From Acetobacteraceae bacterium (GTDB taxonomy: Bacteria; Pseudomonadota; Alphaproteobacteria; Acetobacterales; Acetobacteraceae), in NCBI GenBank assembly GCA_025354865.1, contig JANXMB010000043.1, positions 1 to 61,024 on the forward strand: DNA of 61,024 nt, read 5' to 3'. Under the pieces are notes generated by a model that was given only the letters and a program-made list of their open reading frames with translations, made no database searches and was not told where the DNA came from. A program made the translations under genes and the position numbers. Positions within the stretch are counted from its first letter, which is position 1. Every line of letters starts with the position of its first letter. This document shows positions 25,635-33,268 of this stretch, piece after piece.

Positions 25635-26513
25635 TTATTTCCGAACGGTGCCGACAAAAGTGCCGTTCGCCCAGATGCCCGATTTGTCGGGCTTGCCGTC
25701 GGGCAAATACAGGGTGCCTATGCCATTGTATTTATCGTCGGCAAATATGCCGACGTATTTCGCCCGATTGGCAAAGGTATAGGTGCCCTGGCCACTGAAC
25801 CGATCGTTCAGAAAGGCGCCTTGGTAGGTATCGCCGTTGGCGAAGGAGACAATGCCCTCCCCGGTGCGTTTTCCGTCGCGCCAATCGCCTTTGTATTGTT
25901 CGCCGCCGGGGTAGTTTGCTGTGCCCTGGCCGTGCCGTTTCCCGTCTTTCCAATCGCCGATGTATTTTTCCCCGGCCGGGGTTGTGTGGGTGCCCGCGCC
26001 GTTCGGCAGGCCGTCGCGCCATGCGCCGACGTATTGTTCGCCGTTGGGATAGAGGAATGTGCCTTCTCCGTCGTACAGCCCGTTCGCAAAGCCGCCGACG
26101 TATTTCCGCCCGTCGGGGTAGGTGTAGGTGCCCTGGCCGCTGCGCTTGTCGTCCTGGTACGCGCCGACGTAGCGCGCCCCGTCGGGGTAGACGAAGGTCC
26201 CCGGCCCGTCGCGGTTGTCGTCGCGGAAGGTGCCGGCGAATGCCTCCCCGTTCGGGTATACGACGGTGCCCTGGCCGTTGAATTTACCGTCGCGGAAGGT
26301 GCCGGTATACTGAGTGCCGTCGGGTGCGGCGAGGATGCCTTGCCCGTTGTATTTGCCGTCCTGGAAAGTACCGGTGTATTTTTCGCCGTTCGGGTAGGTG
26401 TACGATCCCTGCCCGTTTTGCGGCATATCGGCAGCGGCCAGCAGGATCGCAGCCCCGATCGCGGCCAGCATTGTCAGCGAACGTCGAGCCGACAGGCGTG
26501 ATGTCCGTGTCAT
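25635..26513 (-). CDS. Secreted MORN-repeat protein
   Basis: A 292-residue protein with an N-terminal signal segment (RSLTMLAAIGAAILLAAA). Ten consecutive 23-residue MORN units follow, each of the form GxGTxxYPxGxxYxGxWxDGKxx, then one degenerate terminal unit. The spacing is exact from unit to unit. MORN arrays form elongated beta-hairpin stacks that act as scaffolds or lipid-contact surfaces, and bacterial secreted versions are mostly uncharacterised. No enzyme domain is attached. Confidence 0.88.
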   Translation of the reverse strand: MTRTSRLSARRSLTMLAAIGAAILLAAADMPQNGQGSYTYPNGEKYTGTFQDGKYNGQGILAAPDGTQYTGTFRDGKFNGQGTVVYPNGEAFAGTFRDDNRDGPGTFVYPDGARYVGAYQDDKRSGQGTYTYPDGRKYVGGFANGLYDGEGTFLYPNGEQYVGAWRDGLPNGAGTHTTPAGEKYIGDWKDGKRHGQGTANYPGGEQYKGDWRDGKRTGEGIVSFANGDTYQGAFLNDRFSGQGTYTFANRAKYVGIFADDKYNGIGTLYLPDGKPDKSGIWANGTFVGTVRK

Positions 26514-26675
26514 TTACGGTTGTGCTCCACCTGTCGAACGGAAGGGGTTCATAACAAAGGGCTGCGCTTCGGTGCCACAATAATTTTTATTAAGATATTT
26601 GTAATTTTTGAATTGCTTTGCCAGCGTGGAAGCCTTATCGATGGGAGTGCTTTTGAATTATATGGGAATTCGGCG

Positions 26676-27470
26676 ATGCTGATTTTTCGAGTAACACAGT
26701 TTCGATCGCTGCGGATGTCGCTCCTTTGGGTTGCGGCAATGCTGTTGCTGGGCTTGTCCGCACCTGCCGCTTTGGCGCAGACCAATCTGATAACCAACGG
26801 CAATTTCGCAATCACCGGCGGTTCGCAATCCTTCCAGTTCGGGACCTATGGCCCGTACTCCCCCAGCGGCAGCGCGGCGGGCGAGTCGCTCGCAGGGTGG
26901 GCTTCGACCTCGTACGGGTTCGTGTTCACGCCGACATCGACGGTGGCGACAGGCTATTACGGCAACCTCAGCCTCTACAGCCAGACCACGACGCCCAGCA
27001 CCAGTTTCAACAACGCCAGCCCGACCGGCGGTAACTTCATCGGCGAGGACTCCGCCTACAACACGACAGCGATCACCCAGACGGTGAACGGGCTGGTGGT
27101 GGGGCGCAATTACTCGCTGTCGTTCTATTGGGCCGGCGCACAGCAGACCGGCTTCTCCGGCGCAACAACGGAACAATGGCAGGTCACCCTGGGCGCGAGC
27201 ACCCAGAGCACGTCGGTCGTGAACATTGCTAGCCAGGGTTTCTCCGGTTGGATGTACAAGTCCATGAACTTCGTCGCGACCTCGGCCTCCGAGCAGTTGT
27301 CGTTCCTGGCCATCGGCACACCCAGTGGCGTTCCGCCGTTCGCGTTGCTGTCCAATGTGTCGCTGGTGCAGGCGCCCGAACCGGCCGGCATCGCGACGCT
27401 GCTGATCGGTGTCGTCGGCTTGGTGACGCTATCCTGGCGTCAACGCGCGGCTGCCCGCGTCGCCGCCTAG
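26676..27470 (+). CDS. PEP-CTERM sorting-domain protein
   Basis: About 264 residues from the ATG at 26676. A second ATG at 26715 gives a cleaner signal peptide (MSLLWVAAMLLLGLSAPAALAQ). The mature part is Ser/Thr/Asn/Gly-rich with a beta-sandwich-like pattern (NLITNGNFAITGG, GNFIGEDSAY). The C-terminus has PEP, one transmembrane stretch (GIATLLIGVVGLVTLSW) and a basic tail (RQRAAARVAA), the classic exosortase sorting signal. It is divergent from the MORN gene with an AT-rich intergenic region. No exosortase is visible in the window. Confidence 0.87.
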   Translation: MLIFRVTQFRSLRMSLLWVAAMLLLGLSAPAALAQTNLITNGNFAITGGSQSFQFGTYGPYSPSGSAAGESLAGWASTSYGFVFTPTSTVATGYYGNLSLYSQTTTPSTSFNNASPTGGNFIGEDSAYNTTAITQTVNGLVVGRNYSLSFYWAGAQQTGFSGATTEQWQVTLGASTQSTSVVNIASQGFSGWMYKSMNFVATSASEQLSFLAIGTPSGVPPFALLSNVSLVQAPEPAGIATLLIGVVGLVTLSWRQRAAARVAA

Positions 27471-27502
27471 GGCAGGCGCGGCCCGTCCAGCGCCGCTTCC
27501 GC

Positions 27503-28645
27503 TCAACCCCGGTCCGCCCGCGTGATCGTCGTTTGCAACCAATCCAGCAGCGGTTGCCACAAAGCGCTTTCTGCCCTGGTTCCGGCCACCATGCCGATGT
27601 GCCCGGCGGACGGTTCGTGCAGATGGGCCCCCGGAATCAACGTCGCGAGGGGCCGAGCCGATTCCGGCGGAACGATCCGATCCCGGGCGGGGACCGCGAC
27701 AAAGGTCGGCAGGCGGAGGTCCGACGGCCGGACCGGCAATCCGGCAATCCGCCAGGTACCCTCGGTCGGCGCGTTGTCGCCATACCAGCGGGACAGACAG
27801 TCGCGTGCCACCCCGGCCACCAGGGGCACCCCGTCGTTCAACCAATCCTCCAACGCCACGAATTGACGCGCCCGAGCGCTGTCGGTCGGCAAGCGGGCGA
27901 AGGCGCGGTATTTATCGCCGACGCCGAAAGGATCGAGCAGGGTGAACAGCGCTTGCAACCCATCGATCGGTAGCGTGCCGCCGAATCCCAACGCGGGTTC
28001 CAGCAATGGCAGGCAGGCCGCCGTGCGCAACGCCTGGGCACGATCCGGAGCATGGAAATTCCACGGCGTCGCCAGCAGTGCCAGGGCGCCGACAAGATCC
28101 GGGCGCCGTTGCGCGGCCGCGACCGCGAGCGTGCCGCCCATGCAATATCCTGCCAGGACCACTTTCCCGCCGGACATTGCGGTCGCCGCTGCCATGGCTC
28201 GCTCCAGCCGTCCGGCTACATAGTCCGTGAGGACGAAGCCCCGCTCGACCTCCCCCGGCCAGCCCCAATCCAGCAGCAGCGGCCGCACGCCCCGCTCGGC
28301 CAGAAACCGCAGCATGGAACCGCCCTGCATCAGATCCAGCACATAGGCGCGGTTCACCAGACTGGGCACGAACAACACGGTGGGGCCGGCGCCCGGGCCG
28401 GGCCGGTAATCCAGGATGCGGCTGCCGCCTTCTTCCCAAATGGCAGGCGGATCGATCGTATCGCGTGACCAGGGGTGGCGGCGATAAGCGGCGATGCCGG
28501 CGATCAGACCGTCGTCAACCGGCGGCAGGACCTCGGCTGCCGCGTCGCGCAGGGCGGCGTGGATGGCTGGTTCGATCGCGCTCCAACTCCAGGAGCCGGG
28601 CTTCGAGTTCGGCGAGTCGCCGTTCGAGGCGCGCGATTTCAGCAT
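27503..28645 (-). CDS. phaC: Class III-like polyhydroxyalkanoate synthase (PhaC)
   Basis: A 380-residue alpha/beta hydrolase-fold protein, near the length of class III PhaC. The nucleophile C168 lies in the lipase-box variant GYCMGG. Asp322 in ARDRIVPP and His349 in SAGHIGMVAG complete the Cys-Asp-His triad. The LFVPSLVNRAYVLDL and LLDWGWPG segments also match class III synthases. It would polymerise 3-hydroxyacyl-CoA. The start is uncertain: ATG at 28645 is used here, but 28693 and 28723 are in frame. None has a strong Shine-Dalgarno, and all overlap the upstream phaE-like gene. Confidence 0.82.
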   Translation of the reverse strand: MLKSRASNGDSPNSKPGSWSWSAIEPAIHAALRDAAAEVLPPVDDGLIAGIAAYRRHPWSRDTIDPPAIWEEGGSRILDYRPGPGAGPTVLFVPSLVNRAYVLDLMQGGSMLRFLAERGVRPLLLDWGWPGEVERGFVLTDYVAGRLERAMAAATAMSGGKVVLAGYCMGGTLAVAAAQRRPDLVGALALLATPWNFHAPDRAQALRTAACLPLLEPALGFGGTLPIDGLQALFTLLDPFGVGDKYRAFARLPTDSARARQFVALEDWLNDGVPLVAGVARDCLSRWYGDNAPTEGTWRIAGLPVRPSDLRLPTFVAVPARDRIVPPESARPLATLIPGAHLHEPSAGHIGMVAGTRAESALWQPLLDWLQTTITRADRG

Positions 28646-28877
28646 CGCGAGCGTCAGGTGCAACGCCAGCGGGCGCGGGCCGCGGCGGCGCATCGGTCCT
28701 GGGGCGTCCGGCCGGTCCGTCATCCGGCGCCGCCGGAATCGCGGCCTGCGCCATCCGCACCCATTGCGTCAGCAGGGTTTGCCAAGTCTCCTGCACCTCC
28801 CGGTCCACGGCGATCGCGGCCAACTCGCTCTGCCACAGCACGATCCAGTCGCGGGCAAGCGTTGCGGGGTCGGTCAT
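28515..28877 (-). CDS. phaE: PhaE-like PHA synthase partner
   Basis: A 120-residue protein starting MTDPATLARDWIVLWQSELAAIA, with a Trp-rich helical N-terminus, a Pro/Ala-rich linker and a coiled-coil stretch (RLERRLAELEARLLELERDR). The size, the coiled coil and the position directly upstream of phaC fit the small PhaE-type subunit that activates class III synthases, but sequence identity is low and the call rests partly on context. It overlaps phaC by at least 131 bases in another frame, an unusually long overlap. Confidence 0.65.
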   Translation of the reverse strand: MTDPATLARDWIVLWQSELAAIAVDREVQETWQTLLTQWVRMAQAAIPAAPDDGPAGRPRTDAPPRPAPAGVAPDARDAEIARLERRLAELEARLLELERDRTSHPRRPARRGSRGPAAG

Positions 28878-28940
28878 GCCTCATCCAGGCTCCTTCGCGG
28901 GGAACATAGGGCCGGGGCAGGGTCGCAGGGAATGGGGGGC

Positions 28941-28956
28941 TTTCGCAGTTGCGAAA
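28941..28956. promoter_or_regulatory. Palindrome between phaE and phaR, candidate PhaR operator
   Basis: A perfect inverted repeat, TTTCGCA-GT-TGCGAAA, lies in the 136-base gap between the divergent phaE/phaC and phaR genes. PhaR repressors are known to bind GCA/TGC-type palindromes and to control their own and phasin or synthase promoters, so this is a plausible operator. Binding is not shown. Confidence 0.45.
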
Positions 28957-29013
28957 TCCGCCGCATGTTAGGCCTGCGCCGACGACGAGGGCGTGCCAAA
29001 GAATGAGGGACGC

Positions 29014-29583
29014 ATGGCCGAAACCTCCCAGACCGAACCGGAAAGCAAACCGGCGGATCGCCCGCCGGTCGTCGTGAAGAAATATGCCAATCGACGGTTG
29101 TACAACACCGAAAGCTCTGCCTACATCACCCTCGACAACCTTGCCGAGATGGTACGCAATGGGCGCGACTTTGTCGTGTACGACGCCAAAAGCAGCGAAG
29201 ATATCACCCGCAGCGTGCTGACCCAGATTATCGTCGAAGAAGAAGGCAAGGGCCAGAACCTGCTGCCGACGGCGTTTTTACGGCAGTTGATCGGCCTTTA
29301 CGGCGGGTCGATGCAAGGCATCGTGCCGAATTATCTGGATCAGGCCATGTCCGCCTTCGCCGAGCAGCAGGAACAGGTGCGCGCGACGGTGCAGAAAACC
29401 ATGAGCGGCATTTTCCCCTTCGGCAATTTGGAAGAAGTGGGCCGGCAAAATGTCGCGCTCATGGAACGGACGATGTCGATGTTCAACCCTTTCCCGCGCG
29501 CCGGGCAAAAGCCGGACGACGAGATTGCGGCCTTGCGGGCGGAGGTCGATCGCCTGCAGAAAGAACTGGCGGCGAAGAAGTAG
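29014..29583 (+). CDS. phaR: Polyhydroxyalkanoate synthesis repressor PhaR
   Basis: A 189-residue regulator. The conserved N-terminal PHB/PHA accumulation DNA-binding domain is VVVKKYANRRLYNTESSAYITLDNLAEMV. A granule-associated region with LLPTAFLRQLIGLYGGSMQ follows, and the C-terminus is a coiled coil (EIAALRAEVDRLQKELAAKK). PhaR senses PHB by binding nascent granules and derepresses phasin genes. The ATG at 29014 follows GAGGG; the upstream in-frame GTG at 28993 is less likely. It is divergent from phaE-phaC. Confidence 0.95.
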   Translation: MAETSQTEPESKPADRPPVVVKKYANRRLYNTESSAYITLDNLAEMVRNGRDFVVYDAKSSEDITRSVLTQIIVEEEGKGQNLLPTAFLRQLIGLYGGSMQGIVPNYLDQAMSAFAEQQEQVRATVQKTMSGIFPFGNLEEVGRQNVALMERTMSMFNPFPRAGQKPDDEIAALRAEVDRLQKELAAKK

Positions 29584-30298
29584 TCAGGATCAGCCGAAAA
29601 ACCGTCGGGCAATCCATCGTATAGCGCCGTCCCAACCGCCAGGGTTCGGCCAGCAGGCGGGCCAACCATTCCAGTCCCGCCCGCTGCATCCAGACCGGGG
29701 CGCGCCGCCTTGTGCCGGCCAGAAACGCCAGCGCCGCGCCGATGCACAACCCCGTCCCGGTCGCCCGCTCGGTGGCGGCGATGGCGGCGGCGAGGCGTTC
29801 CTGCCGGGGCGACCCGACAGCTAGGAAAACGAACCGCGCGGGATGCGCCAGCACGAAATCGACCGCAGCCTGGATGGCGGCCGGATCGTGCTCGAAACCC
29901 ATCGGCGGGTTGTGGTGGAACGGCGGGGCCAGCCGGCATTTTTCCACCAGCGCCGCAACCGCCGAGGCGGTCATCCCGACGATGGCGATGCGCTCCCCCG
30001 GATGCAGGTGCGTCGATAGCAGGGCCGCGACGGTGTCGCTGCCGGTTGCCACCTTGGGTGGGCGCGGACCCAGCAGATGCGCCATGCCGGCCACAACCCG
30101 GGAGTCGAGCAACCGCATCGCCGCCTGCGCGTAAATCGGATGCAACGACGGGTCCCGTGCCAGTCGCACGAAATGGTCGGCGTTGGGGGTGACGACGTAA
30201 CCGAACGGCGCCTCGGCCGGGCGGGCGGCGATCCAGGCGGCCGCAGCCTCGGGGCCGAGGTCGGCGAAATCCAGCCCGAGCAGCGAGCGGCCGGTCAC
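29483..30298 (-). CDS. WecG/TagA/CpsF-family glycosyltransferase
   Basis: A 271-residue GT26 enzyme. It has the TPNADHFVRL motif near residue 40, LLDSRVVAGMAHLLG, IAIVGMTASAVAAL, and the conserved VFLAVGSPRQERL followed by IGAALAFLAGTRRRAPVWMQRAGLEWL. It transfers an N-acetyl-mannosaminuronyl-type or similar sugar to a lipid-linked acceptor for surface polysaccharide. Start is a GTG at 30298 overlapping the stop of the beta-barrel gene by four bases (GTGA). The 3' end overlaps the convergent phaR gene by about 100 bp. Confidence 0.9.
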   Translation of the reverse strand: MTGRSLLGLDFADLGPEAAAAWIAARPAEAPFGYVVTPNADHFVRLARDPSLHPIYAQAAMRLLDSRVVAGMAHLLGPRPPKVATGSDTVAALLSTHLHPGERIAIVGMTASAVAALVEKCRLAPPFHHNPPMGFEHDPAAIQAAVDFVLAHPARFVFLAVGSPRQERLAAAIAATERATGTGLCIGAALAFLAGTRRRAPVWMQRAGLEWLARLLAEPWRLGRRYTMDCPTVFRLILTTSSPPVLSAGDRPPPARPQSRRPAFARRAGKG

Positions 30299-31578
30299 AA
30301 GCCCAGCCGCACCGTGACCAACGCCACGTCGCGGGCGTAGCCGGTGGATGCCCCATTCAACGGGCCGGCCCCGTGCGCCGTGTTCAGGTCGTACGTCGCC
30401 GATACCTTGGCATAGCGGTTGAACAGCCAGGTGATGCCGACTCCGGCGCTCGCCCCCGCCTGTTGCCCGCCCTGCAGGAAACGCGCCTGCCGCAGCCCCA
30501 CCGATGTCGCGATCAGCACATCGCGCATCAACTCGTGGTCGATGCCCAGCTTGCCGGCGGTATAGGTGAAGCCCGACACGCCTTCCTGCGCCGCGTCCTC
30601 GATCGAACGGGTCAGCAGGCCGCGCACGGTGGTCATGCCGGTGGGGTTCCAGGTCAACTCGCCCTCCGCGATCATCGCGGTATGCGATCGGTAGCGCGGT
30701 GCGACGAATTGCCGCGTCTCCCCGCCGACCAGAAGCCGGGCGCGCCAAACCGTGTCCTCGTCGTAATCGACGCCGAGCAGGGCTTGGTACCCGCTGGAGT
30801 TCAACGACGCCTGCCCCGGCAGCGCCGTATCGTAACGCTGGCTCAGCGCTCGGGTGACGAACACCAGATTGCGCAGCGGCGCGAATTCGTAGCGGAACAC
30901 CGAACCGCCGCGCAGCATGGTGCGATCGCGGTAGCCTTGGCGGGCGAACTGCCCCAGCACCGTGGCATCGCCATAGCGCCAGGACGAGATTTCCACCTCC
31001 GGCGCGACGGTCAGCCGATCGAAGCTGGCGGTATAGGCCATGCGGGCATCGTTCACCTGGAACGCCACCGGCCGATCGCTGGCCAGCGCGGTCGCGTCCG
31101 ATCGGTCTTCGTGCTGGCTCAAATGCGCGAGGCCCAGGGTCAGGCGGTCCCGCCCGATATCCAGCGCCCCGCCGATCGACACCATACCGTCGGTGCGACT
31201 TTGTCGGGGTTGTTCGGCGTAATGCGTGTCGTTGGCCGAGAGGTAGGCTCCGAAGGCGTTGCGCGACCAATCGGTGCCAATCAGCAGGGACCCGGCGGTG
31301 GTGGAAAACCAACTGCCACGCCGGGTCGGCCCGCTGAGCACATTGTCATCGTAGCCGGTGGTTATTTCGACGCCGGGCTTCAGCCGCAGGCTGCCGGCGT
31401 GGATCGGTGCGGCTTCGCTGTCCGGGCGGGCGCGGGATCGCACGGTGACGCCGGGTGCGGTGCCGAAGCCCGGCACGCCCTCGGCGAAGATTTCCGACAA
31501 TCCGGCCCCCAGCGCCTGTTGCAGCAGCACCAGGGTGAGTGCGATCGCGAAAATCCAAAGGCGGTCTCCGGTTCTCAT
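30295..31578 (-). CDS. Outer-membrane beta-barrel protein, exopolysaccharide-locus type
   Basis: A 427-residue protein with an N-terminal signal segment (RLWIFAIALTLVLLQQALG). Regularly alternating strands then follow (GVEITTGYDDNVL, GAYLSANDTHYA, RLTLGLAHLSQHED ...) and end ATVRLGL-like. The GYDDNV opening is typical of BBP2-type barrels found beside exopolysaccharide genes. It is translationally coupled to the WecG-type transferase, so both likely serve polymer synthesis or export. The start is uncertain between ATG 31578 and TTG 31599. Confidence 0.78.
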   Translation of the reverse strand: MRTGDRLWIFAIALTLVLLQQALGAGLSEIFAEGVPGFGTAPGVTVRSRARPDSEAAPIHAGSLRLKPGVEITTGYDDNVLSGPTRRGSWFSTTAGSLLIGTDWSRNAFGAYLSANDTHYAEQPRQSRTDGMVSIGGALDIGRDRLTLGLAHLSQHEDRSDATALASDRPVAFQVNDARMAYTASFDRLTVAPEVEISSWRYGDATVLGQFARQGYRDRTMLRGGSVFRYEFAPLRNLVFVTRALSQRYDTALPGQASLNSSGYQALLGVDYDEDTVWRARLLVGGETRQFVAPRYRSHTAMIAEGELTWNPTGMTTVRGLLTRSIEDAAQEGVSGFTYTAGKLGIDHELMRDVLIATSVGLRQARFLQGGQQAGASAGVGITWLFNRYAKVSATYDLNTAHGAGPLNGASTGYARDVALVTVRLGL

Positions 31579-31614
31579 GGCACCGAAGCGTGGCAGCAAT
31601 AGATTAAGGAAGGG

Positions 31615-33156
31615 TTAACGCGGCGGCGGTTTTCCCGCAGCGTCGGCATTTTTTTCCGGCGCGTCGTGTTCCCATCCGCCGCCCAGGGCTTTGTAAAGCG
31701 CCACCAGATTGCCGGAAATCGTGGCGGTGCTGTCGGCCAGTTGTTGCTGCGTCGCCAGCAGGTTGCGTTGCGCGTCCAACACCGCGAGGAAATCGGCAAC
31801 CCCCTGCTGGTAGCGGCTTTGCGCCAGTCCCAGCGCACGATGGTTATCGGCCTCGGCCAACAATAGCTCGTCGCGGCGGGCTTGTTCGGCGGCGTAGGCG
31901 GTCATGGCGTTATCGACCTCGTGCCACGCGGTCAGCACGGTTTTTTCGTAGGCGAGTGCAGCGTCCTGCTGCGCGGCTTCGCGGAATTGCAGTGTCGCTT
32001 TCAACCGGCCGCCTTCGAACAGCGGGAAGGAAATGCCCGGGCCGGCGGCATAAAGATGCGAATTCAAATCGAACAGACGGGCGAATTGCACCGATTGCAG
32101 CCCCAGGCTGCCGCCGATTTTCACCGCCGGGTAGAAATCGGCGACCGCGACGCCGATGTCGGCGGTGGCGGCGTGCAGCCGGGCCTCGGCCTGACGGATA
32201 TCGGGCCGGCGGCGGGCCAGTTCCGACGGCACCCCGACCGGCACGCGGGGCGGTACCGGCGGCACGGGGCGGGCGGTTTCCAACTCGGCCCGCAGCGTGT
32301 TCGGCGGTTGCCCTAGCAGCAGGCTGAGCGCGTTGATGCCGGCGGCTTCCTGTTGTTCCAGACGGGGGATTTGCGCGGTGACGGCGCGCAGTTGTGCCGA
32401 GGCGTTGGCAACGTCCAGGTCGGTGGTCACGCCCCCGGCAGCGCGTTGCTGGGTCAGGCTCAGGCTTTGGCGGGCGGTTTTGACGTTGTCGCGGGCGATG
32501 CGCAATTGGGCTTGGGTGCCGCGCAGGGCGATGTAGTCGCGCGCGACCTCGGCCAATGTGGTCAGCAGCACGGTGCGCCGGGCTTCGGCGGCGGCGTCGA
32601 GCAGGGCGGTCGCCGACTCCACGGATCGTTTGACCCCGCCCCACAGATCGATTTCCCAGGATGCGTCGAAGCCGACCTGGAAGACGTCGAAGGGGTTCAG
32701 CCGTCGCGCGCCGGACAGACCGCCGGCCGTGCTACCGGATGCACCGTTCGCCCCCAGCGCGTCGGGCGCGAGCACGAACTGTCCGGTGTTGCTGGCTTTC
32801 TGCCGTGTATAGGCGCCGTTGACGTGGGACCTGGGCAATTGCGCCGCCTCCGCGACCCCGAGTTGGGCGCGCGACTCCGCCAGCCGAAAAGCGGCGGCTT
32901 GCACATCGAGGTTGCCTGCCGCCACCCGGTTTTCCAGCGCCGTCAGGATGGGGTCGTTGAACAGCGTCCACCAATTGGGATCGACGGGTTCGGCCACCGG
33001 CAGGCTGCGCGGCGTCTTTCGCGTGTCGGCCTTACCGGTCAGCCAGGATGTGGCCGATGCCGCTGTCGGGGGGACGAAGTCGGGTCCCACGACCGAGCAG
33101 CCAGCCAATACGAAGGCCGTTGCCATGGTCGTTCCCAGAAAGCGCGCGCGCCGCAT
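31615..33156 (-). CDS. RND efflux outer-membrane lipoprotein (NodT/OprM family)
   Basis: A 513-residue TolC-like factor. A lipobox LAGC gives lipidated C20 after cleavage. Two copies of the outer-membrane-efflux repeat follow, including WWTLFNDPILTALENRVAAGNLDVQAA and RRPDIRQAEARLHAATADIGVAVADFYP. GGAGG lies about 8 bases before the ATG at 33156. The upstream extension of the frame is shadow. No membrane-fusion protein or RND pump is next to it, so it must pair with a pump encoded elsewhere. Confidence 0.92.
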   Translation of the reverse strand: MRRARFLGTTMATAFVLAGCSVVGPDFVPPTAASATSWLTGKADTRKTPRSLPVAEPVDPNWWTLFNDPILTALENRVAAGNLDVQAAAFRLAESRAQLGVAEAAQLPRSHVNGAYTRQKASNTGQFVLAPDALGANGASGSTAGGLSGARRLNPFDVFQVGFDASWEIDLWGGVKRSVESATALLDAAAEARRTVLLTTLAEVARDYIALRGTQAQLRIARDNVKTARQSLSLTQQRAAGGVTTDLDVANASAQLRAVTAQIPRLEQQEAAGINALSLLLGQPPNTLRAELETARPVPPVPPRVPVGVPSELARRRPDIRQAEARLHAATADIGVAVADFYPAVKIGGSLGLQSVQFARLFDLNSHLYAAGPGISFPLFEGGRLKATLQFREAAQQDAALAYEKTVLTAWHEVDNAMTAYAAEQARRDELLLAEADNHRALGLAQSRYQQGVADFLAVLDAQRNLLATQQQLADSTATISGNLVALYKALGGGWEHDAPEKNADAAGKPPPR

Positions 33157-33268
33157 GCCGTGTCCTCCACCGCCCGCGTCTTGGGCCTGCATGGCTATAC
33201 GCCGGGCCACGGGGCTTTCCAACCGGGCCAAGGCTGGGCAGGAATGCGTCGCACCGCAGGAGGATCCC

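Noticed and set aside
29483-31312. A 609-codon open frame that could be read as a fusion of the glycosyltransferase with an upstream domain
   Set aside because: The first 340 codons are the shadow of the beta-barrel gene and resemble nothing. The GTG at 30298 overlapping the barrel stop is a normal coupled start.
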